Shown piece after piece: positions 15,905 to 25,124 of a stretch of DNA of 55,533 nt. Numbering within the stretch: the stretch's first letter is position 1; every line of letters starts with the position of its first letter. This DNA comes from Gammaproteobacteria bacterium (lineage in GTDB: Bacteria; Pseudomonadota; Gammaproteobacteria; DSM-16500). The position numbers were made by a program, and so were the translations under genes. The notes under the pieces are model-generated. The model ran no database searches, was not told the DNA's origin, and saw only the letters and a program-made list of their open reading frames with translations. The stretch is from contig JABDEM010000007.1 of NCBI GenBank assembly GCA_013287085.1, positions 1 through 55,533 of the forward strand. The letters run 5' to 3'.

Positions 15905-17017
15905 AAACATTCCGATTAATTCATTTAAAAATCGCTGTCCCAATGGGGTTGCAGCGATAATTGTTTTATCTTCTTGTAATAATTTTTTAGCACGTGCTTT
16001 GCTTAAAATAGTTTCAATCGTATTAAGAGATAATCCTGTTCTTTCAGTAAATAATGTTGCTGGGACACCTTGGATTAATCGCAGGGCATTTAACATAAAT
16101 TCAAATTGGATATCTTCTTGGGTTAATACTTTTTCGCCCGCGATGAATTTTTTTTCTGGGTTGATATAATCTAAGGGTTGTTTAGTGCACCAATGACGTG
16201 TAATTAAATTTTGATGCGTGATTTTACTGTGAGCACCTGCGCCTATTCCTAAATAATCGCCAAATTCCCAGTAATTTTTATTATGTAAACATTCGCGATT
16301 GGATTTTGAAAAAGCCGAGACTTCATATTGAATAAAATTATTTTTTTGTAATAAATCGATCCCTTGATCTTGTATGTCAAATAAAACATCTTCCACAGGA
16401 AGTGTGGGAGGTTTTTTATAGAATACCGTATTAGGCTCAAGTGTTAATTGATACCAAGATAAATGTGGGGGTTCGTAAGCTAACGCATCTTTTAAATCAG
16501 AGAGGGCATCACTAATCGATTGATTCGGTAATCCATGCATGAAATCTAAATTAAAATTATCAAATCCAGCATTTTTAGCCGCATCGATTGCACGTAATGC
16601 ATAGTCACGATTATGAATACGACCTAAAGCTTTTAATTTTTCATCTTGTAAGCTTTGCACGCCAATCGATAAGCGATTGACACCAGCTTGTCTAAATCCT
16701 TTAAATCTTGCTTCATCCACAGTGCCAGGATTTGCTTCTAAGGTGATTTCAATATCCGAAGTAAGACGTAGCCTTTTATGTACACCCGTTAAAAGTGTTT
16801 CAATGGCGTTTGGCGAAAACAAACTAGGCGTTCCACCGCCAAAAAAGATACTGACTAAAGGGCGATCGGTCAGGTGCTCATCCAAATCTTTTAATAAAGC
16901 AGCAACATAAAGCTCTTCCGGCAGGTTATCTCCACGTACCTCATGGGAATTAAAGTCGCAATAGGGGCATTTTCTAACGCACCAGGGCAGATGAATATAT
17001 AGGCTTAAAGGTATCAT
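15896..17017 (-). CDS. hemW: Radical SAM haem chaperone HemW
   Basis: Radical-SAM protein related to coproporphyrinogen III dehydrogenase, now regarded as a haem chaperone. The iron-sulfur motif CVRKCPYC is at about residues 13-20, after MIPLSLYIHLPW. The glycine-rich FFGGGTPSLF follows at about 60-69. The frame is open 42 codons further upstream, but that part has no homology and overlaps the mdh leader; the ATG at 17017 gives 373 residues, close to E. coli (378). Divergent from mdh with a 68-base gap holding both promoters. Confidence 0.94.
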   Translation of the reverse strand: MIPLSLYIHLPWCVRKCPYCDFNSHEVRGDNLPEELYVAALLKDLDEHLTDRPLVSIFFGGGTPSLFSPNAIETLLTGVHKRLRLTSDIEITLEANPGTVDEARFKGFRQAGVNRLSIGVQSLQDEKLKALGRIHNRDYALRAIDAAKNAGFDNFNLDFMHGLPNQSISDALSDLKDALAYEPPHLSWYQLTLEPNTVFYKKPPTLPVEDVLFDIQDQGIDLLQKNNFIQYEVSAFSKSNRECLHNKNYWEFGDYLGIGAGAHSKITHQNLITRHWCTKQPLDYINPEKKFIAGEKVLTQEDIQFEFMLNALRLIQGVPATLFTERTGLSLNTIETILSKARAKKLLQEDKTIIAATPLGQRFLNELIGMFLT

Positions 17018-17085
17018 AGGGGCAGGATTATAGCAGCTTGCCCAAAATCGCGATAGAATACCCGCATCTTTATAAGGAGTATCCA

Positions 17086-18072
17086 ATGAAAAAACGAGTA
17101 AAAGTGGCCATTTCAGGGGCAGCAGGGCAGATTGGTTATGCATTAGTTTTCAGAGTAGCCTCAGGGCAAATGTTTGGGCCTGATACGGATGTAGAATTAC
17201 AGTTATTAGAATTAGAACCCGCCATGCAAAGCTTAAAAGGCGTGGCCATGGAATTAGATGATTGTGCTTTCCCGCTATTAAAAAATATTGTTTGTACGTC
17301 GGATGTCAATGAAGTCATGCGAGATGTGAATTGGGCGGTATTAGTAGGCGCAGTTCCTCGTAAAGATGGCATGGAACGATCCGATCTTTTAAAAATAAAC
17401 GGTAAAATATTCACAACCCAAGGCCGTGCTATCAATGATAATGCTGCGGATGATGTAAGAGTTTTTGTGGTTGGCAATCCTTGTAATACAAATTGTTTGA
17501 TCGCGATGAATAATGCCAAAGATGTACCGCGCGATCGATTTTTTGCGATGACTTCACTCGATGAATTACGCGCGCGCACACAACTTGCGAAAAAAGCAAA
17601 GGTCGATGTAACAGCCATTACTAAAATGACCATTTGGGGTAATCATTCTTCTACTCAATATCCTGATTTTTATAATGCAAAAATAAATGATAAACCTGTA
17701 ACAGATGTTATTACTGATATAAATTGGCTACAAAATGATTTTATTTCTATCGTTCAAAAACGCGGCGCAGAAGTGATTAAAACCCGCGGCGCATCTTCAG
17801 CTGCTTCTGCTGCGAATGCTGCGATAAGTGGTGTTTATCACTTAGCTCACGATACTGTTCCCGGCGAAACTTTTTCCGTAGGCCGTTGCTCACAAGGCGA
17901 ATACGGTGTCGATGAGGGTCTTATTTTCTCTTATCCTTGCCGCGTGGAAAAAGGCCAGTTAAAAGTTATTTTGGATTTACCGCAAAATGATTTTTGGAAA
18001 GAAAAAATTCAGTTAACCTTGGATGAATTGCGCCAAGAACGGGATGCGGTGAAAGAATTAGGCTTAATTTAA
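17086..18072 (+). CDS. mdh: Malate dehydrogenase (type 2, NAD-dependent)
   Basis: TCA-cycle enzyme that interconverts malate and oxaloacetate. The 328 residues match the longer cytosolic-like MDH type used by Legionella and Coxiella rather than the E. coli type. Visible are the NAD motif [12 protein letters not shown] (about 9-20), [29 protein letters not shown], the substrate arginine in SLDELRART and the catalytic His in [18 protein letters not shown] lies six bases before the ATG at 17086, which rules out the open frame further up. It ends overlapping the convergent ZIP gene by four bases. Confidence 0.96.
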   Translation: MKKRVKVAISGAAGQIGYALVFRVASGQMFGPDTDVELQLLELEPAMQSLKGVAMELDDCAFPLLKNIVCTSDVNEVMRDVNWAVLVGAVPRKDGMERSDLLKINGKIFTTQGRAINDNAADDVRVFVVGNPCNTNCLIAMNNAKDVPRDRFFAMTSLDELRARTQLAKKAKVDVTAITKMTIWGNHSSTQYPDFYNAKINDKPVTDVITDINWLQNDFISIVQKRGAEVIKTRGASSAASAANAAISGVYHLAHDTVPGETFSVGRCSQGEYGVDEGLIFSYPCRVEKGQLKVILDLPQNDFWKEKIQLTLDELRQERDAVKELGLI

Positions 18073-18830
18073 GTCCACAATGCAATAACAGCCATAATAC
18101 AAAGCCCTAACAAGAGGCAGAAAAATTCAGACATGCTTTCTGCCTCATGTAGGCGTTGATGATGGTTAATGTGATGTAAAGTCGACATATAAAGAAAAGT
18201 TCCGGCGGCAAAAGCATTAAATCCTGCGGTGATGATTTTTCCTTCTGTTGCTTGAACATAAGTCCCTATGCTCGTTCCCGATAAAATACCGATGGGAGTC
18301 ATGACGGAAAAGACGCCAATTAAGATAGCAACGGGAAGGGTGATATTGGTTTTTTTACTTAAGGCCATGCTCAAAGCAAAACTTTCAGAGCCTTTGTGGG
18401 CAAGTACTGCGAGAAAAATAATAGAAAGGGTAACGAGATTAGTATTGATACCGATGACGCTGCCCTCAATGAAAGAATGAATAATAATAACTATGCCCAA
18501 AACATAAGGAATAGTTAATTCATGTTTCGAAGTTGAAACGGCTAATCTTTCTAAAAAGAGTAATAATAAAAATCCACCGGCACAGAGTAGACTGGCTAGA
18601 GGGTAGGTAATAGCTGGGAAAAGTTCATGTAATTGGGTCGAAGACTCGGGCAACATGTGGAATAATGCCGCACCTAAAAAGATTCCGCTGGCAAATGCAT
18701 CGCCAAAATCCAAAAAATGCCCATGCCCTGGGTGAGCTTTGGCTCTAAAAGGATAAAATACCGCTAAAATGGTTACTAGAAAGAGTACAATAGCAGCAGA
18801 AAATTTGTAAAAAAGTAATGACACCAGCAA
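18069..18830 (-). CDS. ZIP-family divalent metal transporter
   Basis: A 253-residue inner-membrane protein with about eight hydrophobic segments and the ZIP landmarks: a His-containing loop near residue 33 ([30 protein letters not shown], in which the pattern of small residues and H..PE is typical), [14 protein letters not shown] in helix IV and [15 protein letters not shown] in helix V. The H and E pairs of helices IV and V form the metal site. Likely zinc or iron uptake. Single gene, convergent with mdh and divergent from the site-2 protease gene. Confidence 0.87.
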   Translation of the reverse strand: MLVSLLFYKFSAAIVLFLVTILAVFYPFRAKAHPGHGHFLDFGDAFASGIFLGAALFHMLPESSTQLHELFPAITYPLASLLCAGGFLLLLFLERLAVSTSKHELTIPYVLGIVIIIHSFIEGSVIGINTNLVTLSIIFLAVLAHKGSESFALSMALSKKTNITLPVAILIGVFSVMTPIGILSGTSIGTYVQATEGKIITAGFNAFAAGTFLYMSTLHHINHHQRLHEAESMSEFFCLLLGLCIMAVIALWT

Positions 18831-18888
18831 CGTTCCTGTTTATGTTGTGTAAGACTTGGATCAGTATATTACAATTAAAGGCGCATTT

Positions 18889-19542
18889 ATGGAACTCACA
18901 TTAATTCAAAAAATAGCCATCTGGGTCTTACCCCTTTTATTTGCCATTACTGTGCATGAAGTTGCGCATGGCTGGATAGCTGATAAATTTGGTGATCATA
19001 CGGCTAGACTATCCGGTAGGCTCACTTTAAACCCCATTAAACATATTGATATGGTAGGCACCATAATCGTTCCTCTGATCTTGCTGGCTATTAGTAACTT
19101 TGTTTTCGGTTGGGCAAAACCTGTGCCAGTCGATGCCAGAAATCTACGCCATCCTAGACGCGATATGATTTTCGTCGCAGCCGCAGGTCCTTTATCCAAT
19201 TTATTAATGGCTTTATTTTGGGCAGGCTTAGCTAAACTTTGCGCTGTATTCTTAAGCAACCAAGCTTGGCTTTCAGTGCCGCTGATTTATATGGGTGAGG
19301 CGGGGATCATGATTAATGTGGTCTTATGTATTTTAAATTTCTTACCTATCCCGCCTTTAGATGGTGGGAGAATTTTAGTGAATTTGTTGCCACCTAGAGT
19401 TGCATGGCAATTTTCCCGGATTGAGCCCTTTAGTTTTATTATTTTGATCTTGCTGCTTATGAGCGGAATTTTATCCTATGTGATGGCACCCATGATTTTC
19501 TTTCTTGTTCGTGGAATCATGGGGCTCTTTGGTTTGGGATAG
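18889..19542 (+). CDS. Site-2 protease family membrane metalloprotease (M50)
   Basis: A 217-residue membrane protein with zinc motif HEVAH at about residues 20-24 in the first membrane segment and the matching aspartate motif LPIPPLDGGRIL near residue 155. It lacks PDZ and CBS domains, as in the short Rip/YwhC-like group, so it is not RseP. Substrate unknown. A TTG at 18856 would add 11 residues, but AAAGGCG before the ATG at 18889 makes that start better. Its 3' end overlaps the next, convergent gene by 26 bases. Confidence 0.87.
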   Translation: MELTLIQKIAIWVLPLLFAITVHEVAHGWIADKFGDHTARLSGRLTLNPIKHIDMVGTIIVPLILLAISNFVFGWAKPVPVDARNLRHPRRDMIFVAAAGPLSNLLMALFWAGLAKLCAVFLSNQAWLSVPLIYMGEAGIMINVVLCILNFLPIPPLDGGRILVNLLPPRVAWQFSRIEPFSFIILILLLMSGILSYVMAPMIFFLVRGIMGLFGLG

Positions 19543-20119
19543 AAGTAGCTGTAGTAGCAAGGTTTAGCGTCGAATTAAAAAATGAATGACGTGATGAGGG
19601 TCTAGAGTTTGTGTGTGCCGAAGCCCCGAAACTCAATATAGATGCTACTACCGATCCTATAGCTGCGCCCATTGCGATTAATGCTGGATATGCACCTCCA
19701 GTAGCGGCTGTCAGGGCTCCCTGTGCTATAAAGCATGCCACGCATGCGAGAGCTATAAAGACCCACTGCATAACCCTAAAAAAGCTTGCCCAAAACTTTT
19801 CGTTAGGAGTAAGTATCGCGGAGTTATCAGCCACACGAAAACATTCAATTTCTGCTAGGTTATTCTTATTTGTCTCAACATTTTCTGGATTAAGTAGAAT
19901 ATCCCCTAAAAGTTTTAAGGCTTTTGTGCGGTCCTTAATCTCTTCTTCGCTCAATAAAAAAACAGGTAGGGGTCCATACTCCACTAGAAACTTATCCATA
20001 CTAGCTAGAAATGGATCTAAAATCTGATTCGGTTGGTTTCCTCTTGCATGATGGAGGCGAGTGACTTCTGTATTTAACCGCGCTAAAGCTGATTTATAGT
20101 TTTGTCTTGGATTTGCCAT
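19517..20119 (-). CDS. Unknown protein with a C-terminal hydrophobic double segment
   Basis: I do not recognise this 200-residue protein. Residues 1-110 are soluble and helical (ALARLNTEVTRLHHARG at the N terminus). Residues about 113-165 hold a long hydrophobic, Gly/Ala-rich stretch (VFIALACVACFIAQGAL, then YPALIAMGAAIGSVVASIL), long enough for a membrane hairpin. The tail is Ser/Thr-rich. No signal peptide. This soluble-plus-hairpin layout occurs among type IV effectors of Legionellales, but that is analogy only. A near-match PmrA box lies upstream. Confidence 0.65.
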   Translation of the reverse strand: MANPRQNYKSALARLNTEVTRLHHARGNQPNQILDPFLASMDKFLVEYGPLPVFLLSEEEIKDRTKALKLLGDILLNPENVETNKNNLAEIECFRVADNSAILTPNEKFWASFFRVMQWVFIALACVACFIAQGALTAATGGAYPALIAMGAAIGSVVASILSFGASAHTNSRPSSRHSFFNSTLNLATTATSIPNQRAP

Positions 20120-20152
20120 GCTAATCTCTCAATGAAATAAAATTTTCCCTAT

Positions 20153-20169
20153 CTTACGCCAACCTTAAG
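20153..20169 (-). promoter_or_regulatory. Near-match PmrA-type box before the 19.5-20.1 kb gene
   Basis: On the minus strand CTTAAG-GTTGG-CGTAAG, matching YTTAAK-N5-YTTAAK at 11 of 12 positions. A poor -10 (TTTTAT) follows at ten bases. Position and orientation fit control of the minus-strand unknown gene; weak evidence. Confidence 0.3.
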
Positions 20170-20303
20170 GTTTTCTAAAAAGAATTATTTTTTTAGAAAG
20201 GGGGTCATTGTTAAAACTTCTGTATTTCCAATAAGTTAACTTTAAGCAAAATCCCCCCTCTGCACTATACTTATATAAAAGAGGTATAAAAGAGGGGATA
20301 AAA

Positions 20304-21239
20304 ATGCCTGATAAATTTTTCCTATCCCAAGCCAAAGCTTTATTTGAGCAAATAGATAAACCTGAGCATAAGAAAACTTCTGCTGCTAAGAGTACTTTTG
20401 CGGAAATGAAAAAGTTATTTACGAGCTTGTCTCAAGATAATCTTTCAGAAAAAGAAGCGGCGGAAAAAATGCAAATGCTAAATGGTATGGTTCTTTCTTA
20501 TTGCAGAACTTTAGATAAAAACGATCCTCTATTAGCGCAATTTAGGGGGATGCATGCGAAATTAGATCGCGCACATGTAGATCCTTTTAACCCTTATCTT
20601 GCCCAAGCGATTCATCTGCATTATCAAGGCGCGATTAATTATATTCTTGAAGAAGAGGTACGAAAAGAATTAATAAATCTTAAAATGGATGAACCACCCA
20701 CTGCTGAAAGAATGCGGCAGATATCGGCTGACATCGAAACCATGATGAGAGAACATTCAAACGGAACTCGTGACATGTCGATGAGTGATTTTATGTCGCT
20801 TGGGGCTATAAAAGCGTCTTTAGATAGCTATCGAAATCATCCCTCTTTAACAGATCCTGTTACTAATCATCTTTTAAAAGATTTAAATCAAAAACTAATA
20901 GACATCAGTGAAAAAAAATCAAAATTACTTTCTTTTGGTAAAGCGCCAGATAAATCTGCTTTGCAGGAATTACAAAAACAATTACAAGAAGTTATAAACA
21001 TGCATCGTGATGGAAAACCTAAAGATGAAGTGCAAAAAAAATTAGGCGAGTTTCGTGTGAGTTTGGTTTCAACCTTAAGAAATGAAAAAACCCCTAGAGA
21101 ATTTATTCCGCAATTAAATGAAATGAATGGAGCTTTGGGTGCCGCAGGAATAAAACCTCAGACGCCACAAAAAACTGCCGGTGTTACGAATGAACCTGCT
21201 CCTGATACCGAACAACCCAGGGGTCCAAGAATGCGTTAA
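20304..21239 (+). CDS. Unknown helical protein
   Basis: A 311-residue, strongly charged, almost fully helical protein without signal peptide or membrane segment. I see no known domain. Long amphipathic stretches (SFGKAPDKSALQELQKQLQE, SQAKALFEQIDKPEHKK) suggest helical bundles. The C-terminal 35 residues are Pro-rich and polar (GIKPQTPQKTAGVTNEPAP). A duplicated TATAAAAGAGG (20274-20284 and 20285-20295) supplies the ribosome-binding site, and TATACT at 20266 is a possible -10. It ends at a strong terminator shared with groEL. The protein type is common among Legionellales effectors, but nothing in the sequence proves secretion. Confidence 0.7.
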   Translation: MPDKFFLSQAKALFEQIDKPEHKKTSAAKSTFAEMKKLFTSLSQDNLSEKEAAEKMQMLNGMVLSYCRTLDKNDPLLAQFRGMHAKLDRAHVDPFNPYLAQAIHLHYQGAINYILEEEVRKELINLKMDEPPTAERMRQISADIETMMREHSNGTRDMSMSDFMSLGAIKASLDSYRNHPSLTDPVTNHLLKDLNQKLIDISEKKSKLLSFGKAPDKSALQELQKQLQEVINMHRDGKPKDEVQKKLGEFRVSLVSTLRNEKTPREFIPQLNEMNGALGAAGIKPQTPQKTAGVTNEPAPDTEQPRGPRMR

Positions 21240-21242
21240 ATA

Positions 21243-21268
21243 AAAAACCCCGCTTACGCGGGGTTTTT
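21243..21268. terminator. Bidirectional terminator between the unknown gene and groEL
   Basis: ACCCCGC-TTAC-GCGGGGT stem with A-run before and TTTTT after, five bases beyond the unknown gene's stop and 29 bases beyond that of groEL. T-runs occur in both directions. Confidence 0.92.
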
Positions 21269-21296
21269 GTGTTACGAGTTTTGGAAAGAACTGAGC

Positions 21297-22949
21297 TTAC
21301 ATCATGCCGCCCATTCCGCCCATACCACCCATGCCGCCCATACCACCACCGCTACCGGATTCTGATTCTTCTTTTGGAAGATCAGTGATCATGCATTCGG
21401 TAGTGATCATCATACCAGCAACGGATGCTGCACGTTGAAGAGCGGTACGAGTTACTTTGGTAGGATCTAAAATTCCCATTTCGATCATGTCGCCAAATTC
21501 ACTGGTTGCAGCGTTATAACCAAAGTTGCCTTTGCCTTCTAACACTTTGTTCACAATGACGGAGGCTTCATCGCCTGCGTTTGCAACGATTTGACGTAAT
21601 GGAGCTTCTAGAGCTTTACGAGTTAATTGTATACCCATGGATTGTGCATCGTTTGCGCCTTTCAAGTTTTTGAGAGCTTGTAATACGCGAATTAATGCAA
21701 CGCCACCACCAGGGACCACACCTTCTTCAACTGCTGCGCGAGTTGCGTGAAGCGCATCTTCAACGCGAGCTTTCTTTTCTTTCATTTCGATTTCGGAACC
21801 AGCGCCTACTTTGATTACGGCAACACCACCAGCGAGTTTTGCAACGCGCTCTTGGAGTTTTTCGCGATCGTAGTCGGAAGTTGTTTCTTCAATTCGAGCG
21901 CGTAATTGTTTAACGCGGGATTCGATTTCTTTTTTATCACCAGCGCCATCGATAATAGTAGAATTATCTTTAGTGATGATAACGCGTTTAGCAGAACCTA
22001 AATCAGTGATAGTCGCAGATTCTAATTTTAAACCTACTTCTTCAGAGATGACTTGTGCTTTGGTTAATACCGCAATGTCTTGCAACATTTCTTTACGTCT
22101 GTCGCCAAAGCCTGGAGCTTTTACAGCGCAAACTTTTACGATGCCGCGGATGTGATTGACGACTAAGGTTGCTAACGCTTCGCCTTCAACATCTTCAGCA
22201 ATAATTAATAATGCACGACCGGATTTTGCAACGGCTTCTAAGGTTGGTAATAAATCACGAATGGATGAGATCTTCTTATCAACGATTAAAATGTAAGGAT
22301 GTTCTAATTCAACGGACATGTTTTGTTGATTAGTAATAAAGTAAGGAGAGAGGTAACCACGATCAAATTGCATACCTTCAACTACATCTAATTCATTATC
22401 AAAACCAGAACCTTCTTCAACCGTGATAACGCCTTCTTTGCCGACTTTAGACATAGCATCAGCAATAATGCGACCGATGGATTCATCAGAGTTTGCAGAA
22501 ATCGTTCCGACTTGTGCAATCGCTTTATCATCTTTGCATGGTGCGGATAATTTCTTTAATTCTTCAACAGCTGTAGCTACTGCTTTATCAATACCACGTT
22601 TCAAATCCATTGGGTTAAAGCCAGCAACAACTGCTTTGTGACCTTCAACCAAGATTTGACGCGCTAATACAGTTGCAGTTGTAGTGCCATCGCCCGCTTC
22701 GTCTGAAGTTTGGGAGGCCACTTCTTTAACCATTTGAGCGCCCATATTCTTGAATTTATCTTTGAATTCAATTTCTTTAGCAACGGATACACCGTCTTTA
22801 GTGACAGTAGGTGCGCCGAAGCTCTTGTCTATAACCACGTTACGTCCACGTGGACCCATGGTAATTTGTACTGCGTTAGCGAGTTCATTAACCCCAGCTA
22901 ACATTAACTGTCTTGCTTCTTCAGCAAATCGTAAATCTTTAGCAGCCAT
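21297..22949 (-). CDS. groEL: Chaperonin GroEL (Hsp60)
   Basis: Large subunit of the chaperonin, 550 residues. It shows the ATP-site [10 protein letters not shown] at about 87-96, the equatorial start [21 protein letters not shown], and the C-terminal GGM repeat tail ([16 protein letters not shown]). The gene follows groES after a 32-base gap and is transcribed from the heat-shock promoter at 23319-23359. No second copy is seen in the window. In Legionella and Coxiella GroEL is also reported on the cell surface; nothing here tests that. Confidence 0.98.
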   Translation of the reverse strand: MAAKDLRFAEEARQLMLAGVNELANAVQITMGPRGRNVVIDKSFGAPTVTKDGVSVAKEIEFKDKFKNMGAQMVKEVASQTSDEAGDGTTTATVLARQILVEGHKAVVAGFNPMDLKRGIDKAVATAVEELKKLSAPCKDDKAIAQVGTISANSDESIGRIIADAMSKVGKEGVITVEEGSGFDNELDVVEGMQFDRGYLSPYFITNQQNMSVELEHPYILIVDKKISSIRDLLPTLEAVAKSGRALLIIAEDVEGEALATLVVNHIRGIVKVCAVKAPGFGDRRKEMLQDIAVLTKAQVISEEVGLKLESATITDLGSAKRVIITKDNSTIIDGAGDKKEIESRVKQLRARIEETTSDYDREKLQERVAKLAGGVAVIKVGAGSEIEMKEKKARVEDALHATRAAVEEGVVPGGGVALIRVLQALKNLKGANDAQSMGIQLTRKALEAPLRQIVANAGDEASVIVNKVLEGKGNFGYNAATSEFGDMIEMGILDPTKVTRTALQRAASVAGMMITTECMITDLPKEESESGSGGGMGGMGGMGGMGGMM

Positions 22950-22981
22950 ATCTTATTTCCTCATCTTAGAGTTACAAAAAA

Positions 22982-23278
22982 TTAGTCTTCCAGAACGCCC
23001 ATAATGTCTTCTTCGCGCATCACCAGGAATTCAGTGCCTTCAAGTTTGATATTGGTCCCAGCGTACTTGCCAAATAAGACTTTATCGCCAGTTTTGACTT
23101 GTAATGGGGTCAATTTTCCTTCAATATAGCGACCAGTTCCAACAGAGAGCACGGTGCCTTCCATAGGCTTGTCTTTATCAGCTGTATCAGGAATTACGAT
23201 ACCGCCAGCAGTTTTGGTTTCAACGTCACGAGGTTTAACAACTACTCGATCGCCAAGGGGTTTTATTTTCGATTTCAT
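22982..23278 (-). CDS. groES: Co-chaperonin GroES (Hsp10)
   Basis: Lid of the chaperonin, 98 residues. It has the family opening [14 protein letters not shown], the mobile loop [14 protein letters not shown] at about residues 21-34, and the C-terminal [16 protein letters not shown] lies nine bases before the ATG. First gene of groES-groEL, under a CIRCE element and sigma-32-like promoter. Confidence 0.97.
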   Translation of the reverse strand: MKSKIKPLGDRVVVKPRDVETKTAGGIVIPDTADKDKPMEGTVLSVGTGRYIEGKLTPLQVKTGDKVLFGKYAGTNIKLEGTEFLVMREEDIMGVLED

Positions 23279-23318
23279 GTTTGTATTTCTCCTAAGGTTT
23301 AGCTATCAACATATCTAA

Positions 23319-23359
23319 ATATGGGGATGAATTTAGCACTCTCAAGTCAAGAGTGCTAA
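23319..23359 (-). promoter_or_regulatory. groESL control region: perfect CIRCE element overlapping a sigma-32 promoter
   Basis: TTAGCACTC-N9-GAGTGCTAA at 23333-23359 is an exact CIRCE operator, the binding site of the repressor HrcA. On the minus strand CTTGAG (23346-23341), 14 bases, then CCCCATAT (23326-23319) fits the RpoH heat-shock promoter (CTTGAA-N13/15-CCCCATNT). The -35 falls in the CIRCE spacer, so HrcA bound here would block RpoH polymerase. Confidence 0.9.
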
Positions 23360-23441
23360 ATGATAACGGGAATGGGGGTAGAGTCAAGAGATAAGAATGG
23401 GTAAACTTAGCAACAAGGGATAACTTAAGAGGGTATAAACT

Positions 23442-25124
23442 ATGCTTGGAAGATTTAAAACGACCATTTTTCTGGTTTTGATGTGCTTTATGAGTTCTGC
23501 GTTTGCTGCCCCTCAGCCATTGACGGTGGATGAGGCTTTTAAGCTAAATGCGGATAGCCAGTCAGTCACTGCAAAGATTGCACCTGGATATTTTTTGTAC
23601 AAAGATAAGATGCATGTACTCGTTAATAATAAAGAATTGCCTGTCCCAGCAGGAGTCGTTAAAACTGACGAAATGCATGGCACTTTTGAGAGCTATAGAG
23701 ATGAGGTTAAAATTCCGCTTACGGCTACCCAAAAAGGCCCTGCTCATATTGAAGTAATGTATCAAGGGTGTTCAGAGGCAGGATTTTGTTATCCCCCCAC
23801 GAAAAAGTCTTTTGATATTACCCTCACTAATGCAGCTAAACCTGAATCTGAGCAGTCTTATATCGCAGGATTATTAGCGCATCATTCTTTTTGGGTCATT
23901 ATCCCAGCCTTTTTAGGCATGGGTTTATTGTTAGCTTTCACGCCTTGTATTTTACCGATGGTGCCAATTTTGTCTGGGATTATTGTGGGCTACCATCGCA
24001 AAGAGAAAAATTTAACGACTTCGCGAGCCTTTTTACTGTCATTTTCTTATGTCTTGGGGATGGCTATTGTTTATATGATTCTGGGGATAGTGGTGTCACT
24101 GCTCGGCGGTCATGTGCAGGCGATGATGCAAAATCCTTGGGTTATTTCAATTTTTAGTGCGCTCTTTGTCATTTTAGCTTTAGCTTTATTTGGTGCGTAT
24201 GAATTACACCTTCCGAATAGCTGGCATACCAAAATTATGAAATGGGATGCGCATTATAAAAGACCAGGCTATACCGGTACTTTTATTATGGGTTGTTTTT
24301 CTTCACTCATAGTCTCACCTTGTGTTAGCGCACCTTTGGCTGGCGTACTTGCTTATATTGCGCAAACCGGAAGTATGTTATTGGGTGCGGTCGCTTTATT
24401 TACTTTAGGTATTGGGATGGGGTTACCGTTGATGGTGGTCGGTGCCTCCGTCGGAAAATTATTGCCTAAAGCGGGTTCTTGGATGATAACCGTGCAAAGG
24501 GTAGTGGGAATTTTGATGTTAGGGGTAGCGATTTTGATGATTTCCCGCATCATTCCAAATTCCGTTACCGAAATACTTTGGGCCGTTTTATTTATAATCT
24601 CAGCCTATATGCTAGGCGCGTTTAAAACCAGCGCCAGCCGCTGGGATTTATTTTCTAAAACAATTGGAATTATTTTGTTCGTTGCAGCCATAGCTTTTAT
24701 GACTACTCATATTCCACGTGGGGGTGTTATAGCGACTCAATCTACTGAATTTACTGTAGTGAAATCGATGCAGGAGTTAGATAAACAATTTGCGCTTGCC
24801 AAACAACAAAATAAACAAGTGGTTTTAGATTTTTATGCGGATTGGTGTGCAGATTGTAAGAGTATTGATGCGCATGTTTTTAGTGACCCTTATGTAAAAC
24901 AAAATATTAAAGATTTTGTTTTGTTACGCGCAGATCTTACGAACAATACCGAATTTGATACAGCACTTTTAAAACGTTATCAAGTCATAGCGCCACCGAC
25001 GATTTTATTTTTTGACAAACAAAATCAAGAAATGGCCGAACAACGTTTAGTGGGTGAAACGGATAAGACTAAATTTCTAAAGCATTTATGTGAGATAGAT
25101 GCAAATAGGAGTGCTTGTACTTGA
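23442..25124 (+). CDS. dsbD: Thiol:disulfide interchange protein DsbD
   Basis: Carries electrons from cytoplasmic thioredoxin across the inner membrane to periplasmic reductases. All three parts are present in 560 residues: a signal peptide ending SSAFA (about 22), the N-terminal periplasmic domain with its Cys pair (QGCSEAGFCYPP, about 108-119), a membrane domain of about eight segments (about 150-430) with Cys in FTPCILP and SPCVSAP, and a C-terminal thioredoxin domain with WCADCK near residue 470. It is followed by gshA in a stop-start overlap, which couples periplasmic thiol reduction with glutathione synthesis. Confidence 0.95.
   Translation: MLGRFKTTIFLVLMCFMSSAFAAPQPLTVDEAFKLNADSQSVTAKIAPGYFLYKDKMHVLVNNKELPVPAGVVKTDEMHGTFESYRDEVKIPLTATQKGPAHIEVMYQGCSEAGFCYPPTKKSFDITLTNAAKPESEQSYIAGLLAHHSFWVIIPAFLGMGLLLAFTPCILPMVPILSGIIVGYHRKEKNLTTSRAFLLSFSYVLGMAIVYMILGIVVSLLGGHVQAMMQNPWVISIFSALFVILALALFGAYELHLPNSWHTKIMKWDAHYKRPGYTGTFIMGCFSSLIVSPCVSAPLAGVLAYIAQTGSMLLGAVALFTLGIGMGLPLMVVGASVGKLLPKAGSWMITVQRVVGILMLGVAILMISRIIPNSVTEILWAVLFIISAYMLGAFKTSASRWDLFSKTIGIILFVAAIAFMTTHIPRGGVIATQSTEFTVVKSMQELDKQFALAKQQNKQVVLDFYADWCADCKSIDAHVFSDPYVKQNIKDFVLLRADLTNNTEFDTALLKRYQVIAPPTILFFDKQNQEMAEQRLVGETDKTKFLKHLCEIDANRSACT

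Noticed and set aside
17018..17143. Extended N terminus of HemW
   Set aside because: The 42 extra codons overlap the mdh leader and are not part of the family; MIPLSLYIHLPW is the normal start.
20173..20200. AT-rich hairpin TTCTAAAAA / TTTTTTAGAA as a terminator or sRNA
   Set aside because: Stem is nearly all A-T with imperfect pairing and no adjoining promoter on either strand; not supportable.
20236..20246. TTTAAG and GTTAAC near 20.24 kb as a further PmrA box
   Set aside because: Only one half-site fits YTTAAK; the partner matches four of six, and the distance to the nearest -10 is unlike that in the two perfect boxes.
20251..20300. ATCCCCCCTCT pairing with AGAGGGGAT as a switch hiding the ribosome-binding site
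   Set aside because: The likely -10 (TATACT at 20266) lies between the arms, so the left arm would not be in the transcript.
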